From assembly GCA_002496485.1 (NCBI GenBank), contig DAJW01000108.1, forward strand, positions 1 through 6,109: DNA of 6,109 nt. The letters are read 5' to 3'. The notes under the pieces are model-generated. The model saw nothing but the letters and a program-made list of their open reading frames with translations. It had not been told where the DNA came from and made no database searches. Both the position numbers and the translations under genes were made by a program. Source of the stretch: Euryarchaeota archaeon UBA36. Lineage in GTDB: Archaea; Thermoplasmatota; Poseidoniia; Poseidoniales; Thalassarchaeaceae. This document shows, piece after piece, positions 1 to 5,225 of this stretch. Within the stretch, counting starts at the first letter, position 1; every line of letters begins with the position of its first letter.

Positions 1-1
1 A

Positions 2-55
2 GCAAAAAGGGGAAGGACATGGTTTGGGCCGAGAGGCAGGAGAATGAAATTATGA
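2..55 (+). CDS. C-terminal tail of an unidentified upstream gene (partial)
   Basis: The frame starting at base 2 is open to a TGA at 53-55 and gives the basic tail AKRGRTWFGPRGRRMKL. I prefer this frame because its stop overlaps the dnaG ATG as ATGA (52-55), a common translational-coupling junction in compact archaeal operons. Seventeen residues are too few to name a family; the Arg/Gly-rich, strongly basic end could suit a nucleic-acid-binding protein or the cytoplasmic tail of a membrane protein. The other two frames cannot be excluded: one stops at 45-47 and the other runs straight into dnaG. Confidence 0.45.
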   Translation, partial: AKRGRTWFGPRGRRMKL

Positions 56-1224
56 CAAGTGAAGGGAAATACGTAATACACGCAACTATTAGAACAGAAA
101 GTGGAGTTGTAGCAAGGAAAGATTCAGTGGGGGCCATTTTCGGTCAAACAGAGGGACTTCTAGGAGAAGATCTCCAACTAAGAAAACTTCAGAGAACAGG
201 TAGAATTGGACACGTAGATGTAAGTCTGAATAATAACAAAGGACGAGTAAATGGTACTATCGAAGTTTCCTCTTCTTTAGATCAAGTGAGTACTGCAGTA
301 ATTGGTGCAGCTCTAGAAACTATAGACAGAATAGGCCCATGTAAAGCAATTATCAAGGTATCACAGATTGAGAATATAAGATCAGCAAAGAGAGAATCAG
401 TTATTGATAGAGCCAAGCAACTATTGCTCAGTATTGTCAATTCAGCATCATCAGAATCAAAGAATATTCTTGATGAAGTAAAAACAGTACTTACTCTAGA
501 TACCGAAGTAGATTACTCTGAAATGACAGCTGGCCCGAATATAGAAGAAGGTGATGCTTTAATTATTGTTGAAGGAAGAAATGATGTCCGTAATTTACTA
601 AAATTTGGGATCAAAAATGCGATAGCAACAATGGGCTCCGGAATTAAACCAGAGTTGGTTAAACTAGCGGGTAAAAAGAAGACAGTAACCGCATTTGTAG
701 ATGGAGATAGAGGGGGCAAACTTCTATTGTTAGAAATTAGTGGGAAATTGGGAAAATCTCTTACTCATGTAGCAGTCGCACCTCAAAGTAGAGAGGTTGA
801 ACATTTAGAAGGCAAGGTAATTACAAAATGTCTCAATCAGAAAGAAACTGCTGCAAAATTTGTTTCCAGAGTTCAAACTGAGTTACAAAAAGACGATGAT
901 GCTACTGTTGGAAGAGGCACCGCATCACTAGAGGCTCCAGATGAAGTTAAAACTTGGGCAACACATTTTGAAGGATTGAAGAGAAACCAAGCCGTGATAA
1001 TTAATGAAGACGGCTCAACATCAAATCCGATAGGACCTAAGGATTTAGACAAGGCCTTATCTGAATCTCAAAATGCACAGGGATTAGTATTCGCTGGCAA
1101 GGTCTCTGATAGAATTTTTGAATTAGCATCAGGCGCTGGTATTCCATGTGTGGTAGGAAATTCCGTTGGAAATAAAACTCTCAAATTAGGAGTTCAAGCT
1201 TTTTCAACTAGCGACTTATCATGA
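52..1224 (+). CDS. dnaG: Archaeal DnaG-type primase / exosome-associated Toprim protein
   Basis: This 390-residue protein matches the archaeal DnaG family in length and motifs. Residues 1-165 form the archaea-specific N-terminal region with the signature FGQTEGLLG at about 30-38. A Toprim domain follows at about 167-250, with the catalytic glutamate in VEGRND (E174) and the metal-binding DGDRGG (D217, D219). The family-typical VEHLEGK segment lies at about 249-255. Archaeal DnaG is known as a stable subunit of the RNA exosome that favours A-rich RNA, and it makes short primers in vitro, so RNA degradation is the likeliest main role. I start it at the ATG at 52 because AGGAG (38-42) lies nine bases upstream, the stop of the preceding frame overlaps it, and family members begin close to the KYVIHATI segment. 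An in-frame ATG at 19 would add 11 unconserved-looking residues. All key Toprim residues are present. Confidence 0.95.
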   Translation: MTSEGKYVIHATIRTESGVVARKDSVGAIFGQTEGLLGEDLQLRKLQRTGRIGHVDVSLNNNKGRVNGTIEVSSSLDQVSTAVIGAALETIDRIGPCKAIIKVSQIENIRSAKRESVIDRAKQLLLSIVNSASSESKNILDEVKTVLTLDTEVDYSEMTAGPNIEEGDALIIVEGRNDVRNLLKFGIKNAIATMGSGIKPELVKLAGKKKTVTAFVDGDRGGKLLLLEISGKLGKSLTHVAVAPQSREVEHLEGKVITKCLNQKETAAKFVSRVQTELQKDDDATVGRGTASLEAPDEVKTWATHFEGLKRNQAVIINEDGSTSNPIGPKDLDKALSESQNAQGLVFAGKVSDRIFELASGAGIPCVVGNSVGNKTLKLGVQAFSTSDLS

Positions 1225-1324
1225 GTTTTCTTGACTCTCGTGCTTTGAAAGTCATGGTGTAAACGCAACTTTTGACTCTGAAATAGTAGAAGCCATCAAA
1301 ACCTCTCCACACTCGCTGGCACTA
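1221..1324 (+). pseudogene. Probable displaced N-terminus of the TPR gene (frameshift candidate)
   Basis: An ATG at 1221 overlaps the dnaG stop as ATGA and opens 13 codons (MSFLDSRALKVMV) ending at TAA 1260-1262. The reading frame of the downstream TPR gene is itself open leftwards from 1325 to a TGA at 1232-1234 and encodes protein-like sequence (ESHGVNATFDSEIVEAIKTS at about 1247-1306). One extra base near 1243-1252 would fuse the two into a 35-residue extension of the TPR protein. The stretch 1225-1324 is 43% GC by my count, against about 20% in the real intergenic spacer at 4604-4719, so it does not look non-coding. It could be a sequencing or assembly error, a genuine disruption, or a coincidence. 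Confidence 0.45.
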
Positions 1325-3613
1325 ATGGAAGACTATACACTAGCGATAATTACCCTACTATTTGCGCTAGGAATTATATTTTTTACACTATGGATTAAGC
1401 ATAGAAACCTACTAAAACAAAGAAGAAGAATAGTTGAAAAGCTAGGATTTGTCAAAGAAAACCTTTCTGAAACATCAAATAAATTAGATTTACTTTCAAG
1501 AGGAGTAGATACAATACTCTCCGAGACACCTAAGGTTAGAGGTTTATTGGGTGTTCACCAATCCCTTGAATCCGCAGAAGCACTGTTATTCAATCAAGGA
1601 ATCCCAATAAGTAATAGCGAATCATGTGCAATAGCAAGTCATGCTGCAAAATCTATTCTGAATCACTATCCCGGCAATTCTAACGAAAATGGCAACATTA
1701 TTCCTGGTTTACACCCATTAGTGGAACGCCTCGCATCGATGCTTCACCAATCAGATATGATGGCAGAAGACATTGAACTTTCGGCAAATGAACATAGAAG
1801 ACTTGGAGAATTATTTTATGCAATAAATAGAACTGATTGGGCCGCCGATTGCTTCATCAGAGCTAATGACTTGGATCCCGAGGATGAAAAAACACTTCTC
1901 TCTCTTGCAGAAATTCAAAGGAAGAATGGTGATATTGAAGCATTAGATCGTACAATTGAGAGATTATTAGCTATAAATCCCGATAACATTGGCCTATTAA
2001 GAGAACAGATAATATTACTGGATGGAAAAGATGCATCGAGAATTAATCGTAATTCAGTCAGATTAGAAGCATTAGGAGAAAACCCCGCACCATCTTCAAC
2101 TGCATCAGAATTATCAGAGATAGCTAGAAGAGCTAAAATTGCAGAACGAGGATTAGATGATGATTCAGAATTAACACATCTAGAACTAATTCAGCGGGCT
2201 TCGAAATTATTTGCACTGGGCGAAATAACAATTGCACAAGAATTAGTACAGCAATCGTTAGAAATTGAAAATAAAAATGGTCCAGCTTGGTTACTTAATG
2301 CAAAAATTCTGGCAGCCGGAGAAAATAATACAAAAAAGTCGCTAAAAAGTGTGAGGAGAGCTGCTTCACTAGGTGAAAAAACGGTGTTGTTAGAGTCTGA
2401 TATACTTGAAAATGATGGCAGAATCGACGCTGCAATAGAAGTATTAACCGAATATATTGAATATGAACCCTCAGATTCTGAGGTTAGAGCAAAATTATGC
2501 TTACTATGGCTTCGTAAAAATTCACCTTCCACATCCAAGAAGATACTAGACAATGCCCCAGAAGAATCATGGAACTTTGATAATCTTCATATAATGAATG
2601 GAAGACTAATTCTATCAGACATAGATCAAAAACGTGATAAAACTGGAAAATTAGACCAATTGTTAATCATTGACGCTCTGGTATCATTTGATAAAGCCAT
2701 AGAATTAAATCGCGAATCTGGACTTGCTTGGCTAGGAAGAGCTAGAGCTTTAAGATATCAAGGAACACATAATGACGCCGAAATATCTCTGATTCGGGCT
2801 AGAAGACTAATTCCAGATCATCCCTCTATCCCAATTGAAGAAGCCCAACTTTTCCTTGATATGAATAATATAGAACAAGCTAATGCCTTTGCTATCGAAT
2901 CAACGACTATATTGAAAAATAATCCAACAGTACTTTTCCTCAAGGGAGTTATCGCTGCTAGAATGAATAGACTAGACGAGGCGATTTCCTACTTCACTAG
3001 AACTCTTGAGATTGATCCAAACCATATTAGAGCTAGACTAAATAGATGTTCAGCTACATTTGTTAAAGATGATTTAGAGAATGCTCTAGATGATGCTAAC
3101 TATCTCGTAGAGCGTTGTCCAGATCATGAATCAGCTAGATTCAGGCGGGCTGAAATTCTCATGCATCTAGGTGACTGGAGAGAAGCAGAAAAGGAGCTTA
3201 GAGTATTACTTACTATGAATGCAGGACACCCAACAGCCCTAGTTTTACTAGGTAAGTGTATGATTGCAATGGGACGTTCTTCACAGGCCGAAAAACCGTT
3301 GAATAAAGCAATAGAATTAAATCCAAATTTATCAGATGCATGGTTTCAAAGAGGCGAGCTATACTTAGATTTCAACAGAATAGATGAAGCAGCTTCAGAT
3401 TTTGAACAAGCAGTAAAAATCACTCCACATCATATTGATGCGAGACTTAGAATAGCCGCAATTCTTCATGAAGCTGATGATATCGAGAAGGCAATTGTAG
3501 CTTGGCGAAATATTTTGGATATAGATCCTCAAAATCGATTAGCAAGAAGAAGAATTTCCGAATGCAAACAGACTTTAAATTCCAAAGAGAAAATAACTCA
3601 TCCAAAGGATTGA
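1325..3613 (+). CDS. Membrane-anchored tetratricopeptide repeat (TPR) protein
   Basis: This 762-residue protein has one N-terminal hydrophobic helix (residues about 5-24) followed at once by a very basic stretch (KHRNLLKQRRR, 25-35), which predicts a cytoplasmic C-terminal body. Residues 36-70 may form a short helical or coiled-coil linker. The rest is a TPR solenoid: two clear repeats at about 157-220, weaker ones at about 285-385, then a regular array from about 450. Repeat ends fall near 566, 600, 634, 668, 702 and 736, exactly 34 residues apart, with typical alanine, glycine and DP/NP endings (LEIDPN, ELNPN, DIDPQ). TPR solenoids bind peptides or partner proteins; no catalytic domain is visible, so it is probably a scaffold or assembly factor at the membrane. 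The ATG at 1325 is the only usual start in this frame, yet it has no ribosome-binding site, and the true start may be 1221 (see that entry). It lies between dnaG and a redoxin gene on the same strand. Confidence 0.9.
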   Translation: MEDYTLAIITLLFALGIIFFTLWIKHRNLLKQRRRIVEKLGFVKENLSETSNKLDLLSRGVDTILSETPKVRGLLGVHQSLESAEALLFNQGIPISNSESCAIASHAAKSILNHYPGNSNENGNIIPGLHPLVERLASMLHQSDMMAEDIELSANEHRRLGELFYAINRTDWAADCFIRANDLDPEDEKTLLSLAEIQRKNGDIEALDRTIERLLAINPDNIGLLREQIILLDGKDASRINRNSVRLEALGENPAPSSTASELSEIARRAKIAERGLDDDSELTHLELIQRASKLFALGEITIAQELVQQSLEIENKNGPAWLLNAKILAAGENNTKKSLKSVRRAASLGEKTVLLESDILENDGRIDAAIEVLTEYIEYEPSDSEVRAKLCLLWLRKNSPSTSKKILDNAPEESWNFDNLHIMNGRLILSDIDQKRDKTGKLDQLLIIDALVSFDKAIELNRESGLAWLGRARALRYQGTHNDAEISLIRARRLIPDHPSIPIEEAQLFLDMNNIEQANAFAIESTTILKNNPTVLFLKGVIAARMNRLDEAISYFTRTLEIDPNHIRARLNRCSATFVKDDLENALDDANYLVERCPDHESARFRRAEILMHLGDWREAEKELRVLLTMNAGHPTALVLLGKCMIAMGRSSQAEKPLNKAIELNPNLSDAWFQRGELYLDFNRIDEAASDFEQAVKITPHHIDARLRIAAILHEADDIEKAIVAWRNILDIDPQNRLARRRISECKQTLNSKEKITHPKD

Positions 3614-3629
3614 ATGCTAACCTTCACTC

Positions 3630-3635
3630 GGTGAT
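3630..3635 (+). promoter_or_regulatory. Ribosome-binding site of the redoxin gene (GGTGAT)
   Basis: GGTGAT two bases before the ATG at 3638 matches the downstream half of the extended Shine-Dalgarno sequence GGAGGTGATC. Aligned this way, the missing GGAGG core would sit about six bases from the start, the normal spacing. It supports 3638 as the start and translation initiation within a polycistronic message only 24 bases after the TPR stop. Confidence 0.45.
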
Positions 3636-3637
3636 AT

Positions 3638-4180
3638 ATGAGTATCGAGCCAGGTCATACTGCCCCTGAATTTATACTAGCAAATGCCAATCCATCAATT
3701 GGTGGAAATAGAGTATCCTTGTCCGAATTAATGGGCGATAAAGGAGCAATCATTGTATTTACTTGCAATCATTGCCCCTATGTAGTCGCATCAGAATCAA
3801 GAATCGAGTTAATTGCATCAAGGGCAAGAGATTCAAATTTAGGATTTATTGGTATAAACTCAAATGACCCCGTAAAATACGAATCTGACTCATGGGAAAA
3901 CATGGTAAAAAGGGCAGAAAGAGGAATGTCTTATCCATATTTACATGACGAATCTCAAGAAATTGCAATATCATATGGTGCCGAAAGAACTCCAGAATTT
4001 TACTTATTAGATTCAGATAAAACTGTAGTCTATAGAGGACGAATGGACGATTCTCCAAGAGATCCGTCTCATGTAAAGTCATCAGAATTATCCTATGCAT
4101 TGGATCAAATATTAGCCGATGAAGAAATCTCTATTCCTAGGACCGAAAGTATTGGATGCACAATAAAATGGAAGACTTAG
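3638..4180 (+). CDS. Thioredoxin-fold, peroxiredoxin-like protein (AhpC/TSA superfamily)
   Basis: This 180-residue cytoplasmic protein has no signal peptide or membrane helix. It carries the thioredoxin-fold hallmarks of the PRX_like1 group of AhpC/TSA redoxins: the opening PGHTAPEF (5-12), the active site FTCNHCPYV with C43 and C46, the strand IGINSNDP (71-78), the family-typical PYLHDESQEIAISYG (100-114), the cis-proline motif TPEF (P119), VYRGRMDDSP (131-140) and the closing SIGCTIKWK (171-179) with a third conserved cysteine, C174. The family is expected to reduce or exchange thiols or peroxides, but its substrate is not established, and I would not claim peroxidase activity from sequence alone. 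Length is normal and the gene looks intact. It follows the TPR gene after 24 bases with no terminator, so the two are probably co-transcribed. Its stop directly abuts the stop of the convergent regulator gene. Confidence 0.9.
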   Translation: MSIEPGHTAPEFILANANPSIGGNRVSLSELMGDKGAIIVFTCNHCPYVVASESRIELIASRARDSNLGFIGINSNDPVKYESDSWENMVKRAERGMSYPYLHDESQEIAISYGAERTPEFYLLDSDKTVVYRGRMDDSPRDPSHVKSSELSYALDQILADEEISIPRTESIGCTIKWKT

Positions 4181-4603
4181 TCAGTACTGCTCAAGAACTA
4201 ATTCTGTTTGAGTTGAGCTGATATCTCCGGGTGCGGCTAACCACATCTTATCTAACATATTCCTAAGTCCAACTGTATCATCCACATGAACTACAGCGAC
4301 TAGATCGGCATCTCCACTAATTTCGTAAACGGATTCTACCCCCGGCCATCCTGCGAATTCTCCAGCTAAAGTACCAATTTCAATACCGGGACCTACTTTC
4401 ATTCTAATTAATGCAGTCAATCCAACGCCAGCTTCCCTAATCGTATACCCTCTAATTACTCCTTCCTCTTCCATTTTCTTCATCCTAGTTCTAACGGTTC
4501 TTTCTGTAACATCAACTTTGTTAGCTATCTCAACATAAGCAGCCCTAGCCGAGTCTCTAAGTACCGAAAGTATAGCTCTGTCCAATGAATCAATACTCAT
4601 CAT
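4181..4603 (-). CDS. AsnC/Lrp-family transcriptional regulator
   Basis: This is a 140-residue regulator if read from the first of two tandem ATGs (4601-4603, then 4598-4600). Counting from the second, residues 2-20 (SIDSLDRAILSVLRDSARA) form the first helices, and 21-52 the helix-turn-helix and wing (IANKVDVTERTVRTRM, then EEEGVIRGYTI). The ligand-sensing RAM domain follows from about 62 to 139, with the characteristic GVESVYEISGDADLVAVV (87-104). Family members are DNA-binding octamers or dimers that sense amino acids or other small molecules and often repress their own gene. The frame stays open upstream to an ATG at 4694-4696, but those 32 residues are Lys/Ile/Phe-rich translations of ~20% GC spacer and lack family similarity, so I reject them. 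The gene is convergent with the redoxin gene (no gap) and divergent from the small cysteine-rich gene. The regulon cannot be read from sequence. Confidence 0.93.
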   Translation of the reverse strand: MMSIDSLDRAILSVLRDSARAAYVEIANKVDVTERTVRTRMKKMEEEGVIRGYTIREAGVGLTALIRMKVGPGIEIGTLAGEFAGWPGVESVYEISGDADLVAVVHVDDTVGLRNMLDKMWLAAPGDISSTQTELVLEQY

Positions 4604-4621
4604 ATATTTTCGGAAAAATAT
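4604..4621. promoter_or_regulatory. AT-rich palindrome at the regulator start, candidate auto-operator
   Basis: ATATTTT and AAAATAT flank a four-base centre (CGGA), giving 7-bp inverted arms that end one base before the outer ATG of the AsnC/Lrp-family gene. Autoregulatory sites of this family are typically AT-rich imperfect palindromes over or just downstream of the promoter, so an operator is reasonable. In such AT-rich DNA a 7-bp inverted repeat can also arise by chance, and no binding evidence is available. Confidence 0.35.
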
Positions 4622-4630
4622 GAATTTATG
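4622..4630 (-). promoter_or_regulatory. Candidate TATA element of the AsnC/Lrp-family gene
   Basis: Read on the minus strand this is CATAAATTC, an A/T-rich TATA-like element centred about 23 bases upstream of the outer ATG at 4603. That spacing would give a leaderless or almost leaderless mRNA, common in archaea, and it explains why no ribosome-binding site is seen. The match is degenerate and the surrounding spacer is AT-rich throughout. Confidence 0.28.
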
Positions 4631-4665
4631 TATCTTTCTGATTAAATTTGTCAAAATAATTGAGA

Positions 4666-4700
4666 TTTTTTTCCGTTTTTCAAACATTTTTTCCAATTTT
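4666..4700 (+). terminator. Cluster of T-runs: candidate U-tract terminator and/or bent DNA
   Basis: Four plus-strand T-runs occur at 4666-4672 (7), 4676-4680 (5), 4687-4692 (6) and 4697-4700 (4), with centres 9-11.5 bases apart. Archaeal intrinsic termination needs little more than U-rich tracts. These are the first runs of five or more T on the plus strand after the redoxin gene, so they could end a transcript that has read antisense through the regulator. The near-helical phasing also predicts intrinsic DNA curvature. Two 14-base units, TTTTTTCCGTTTTT (4667-4680) and TTTTTTCCAATTTT (4687-4700), form an imperfect direct repeat exactly 20 bases apart. Confidence 0.35.
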
Positions 4701-4719
4701 ATTCTTTGGTTGAATTAAA

Positions 4720-5178
4720 ATGGGACCACCTATATTGACAGGTATGTCAAATGATGAGGCGCTGTCTCAACTACGAATTCAGGAATATTATGATGATTTA
4801 TCGAAGCTCGACATCCCCATGGCCCATTCTCAATGGTACAATATCGATGTCGCATCTTTACTCAACGGAACCTCAATTATAGGATATGAAGTGGATTCTG
4901 ATTCTGGGGCCTCTTTATTACTACTAGAAAAAAGTGCCATTCTTTGCTGTCCTAATTCAGGAAGAATTCATCATTATCCTAAAAATTTAATACATTGTTT
5001 TGTAGATGACTCAAGATCAGATTTAAAAAATTGTGATGGAATTATTCTGAAGGCAGAATTATTTTCTATCTCACCCAATGAAGAGCAACTTAGTTGGGAA
5101 TGCTGTTGTAGATCTGAATTGGATGTCCCCGAAATACAAAGAAAAGTATCATCATGGCTATCATGGCTAAATCAGTGA
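4720..5178 (+). CDS. Hypothetical cysteine-rich small protein
   Basis: I do not recognise this 152-residue protein. It is soluble-looking, with no signal peptide or transmembrane helix. The N-terminal third is helical and acidic (SQLRIQEYYDDLSKLDIP, 16-33), the middle looks beta-rich (SIIGYEVDSDSGASLLLLEK, 52-71), and the end is a tryptophan-containing helix (VSSWLSWLNQ). Seven cysteines are present: C76-C77, C93, C105 and the run C128-C129-C130, with a histidine pair at 84-85 and H92. The pattern allows metal or Fe-S binding, but no known motif such as CxxC pairs is seen. The ATG at 4720 follows an AT-rich spacer with a weak GGTTGA (4708-4713); an in-frame ATG at 4744 would give 144 residues and is a real alternative. 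It is divergent from the AsnC/Lrp-family gene, which may control it, and lies 47 bases before enolase. Codon use resembles its neighbours. Confidence 0.75.
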   Translation: MGPPILTGMSNDEALSQLRIQEYYDDLSKLDIPMAHSQWYNIDVASLLNGTSIIGYEVDSDSGASLLLLEKSAILCCPNSGRIHHYPKNLIHCFVDDSRSDLKNCDGIILKAELFSISPNEEQLSWECCCRSELDVPEIQRKVSSWLSWLNQ

Positions 5179-5190
5179 CTATACTTTGGG

Positions 5191-5197
5191 TAAAATT
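5191..5197 (+). promoter_or_regulatory. Candidate TATA element of enolase
   Basis: TAAAATT is centred about 32 bases before the enolase ATG at 5226. A start site 25-27 bases downstream would leave a leader of only a few bases, consistent with the absence of a ribosome-binding site there. The element is weak and transcription could also come through from the upstream gene. Confidence 0.25.
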
Positions 5198-5206
5198 GAC
5201 AAACTA

Positions 5207-5218
5207 GTCATATATGAC
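5207..5218. promoter_or_regulatory. Perfect 12-bp palindrome upstream of enolase, candidate operator
   Basis: GTCATATATGAC is a perfect inverted repeat with no spacer, lying seven bases before the enolase ATG at 5226 and roughly where a near-leaderless start site would fall. It could be a binding site for a dimeric regulator. Alternatively its TATATA centre is itself a core promoter element, although that would place the start site inside the coding region. Confidence 0.35.
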
Positions 5219-5225
5219 ATATTTT

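Noticed and set aside
19..51. An 11-residue N-terminal extension of DnaG
   Set aside because: The ATG at 52 has AGGAG at good spacing and an ATGA overlap with the upstream frame; the extra residues do not resemble the family start.
513..719. Minus-strand open frame of 68 codons inside dnaG
   Set aside because: It lies opposite the Toprim region of a well-supported gene, and its translation shows no recognisable domain.
1240..1262. Programmed -1 ribosomal frameshift joining the 1221 frame to the TPR frame
   Set aside because: The required shift direction is -1, but the codons GCT TTG AAA GTC do not form a canonical slippery heptamer and I see no strong downstream stem-loop. A one-base loss is simpler.
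2191..2553. Minus-strand open frame of 120 codons inside the TPR gene
   Set aside because: It is Ser/Phe-rich antisense of a TPR coding region with no independent support.
3614..3634. Six-codon open frame between the TPR and redoxin genes
   Set aside because: It is too short and has no ribosome-binding site or conserved feature; it is likely chance.
3846..4100. Minus-strand open frame of 84 codons inside the redoxin gene
   Set aside because: The conserved plus-strand redoxin motifs explain the sequence; the antisense peptide looks like random Leu/Phe/His-rich translation.
4142..4573. Repeated 11-mer ACCGAAAGTAT at 4142-4152 and 4563-4573
   Set aside because: There are only two copies, both inside coding sequence and in unrelated protein contexts, so coincidence is likely.
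4604..4696. A 31-residue N-terminal extension of the AsnC/Lrp-family regulator from an ATG at 4694-4696
   Set aside because: It translates ~20% GC spacer into a Lys/Ile/Phe-rich peptide, and the family normally starts just before the SLDRAIL helix.
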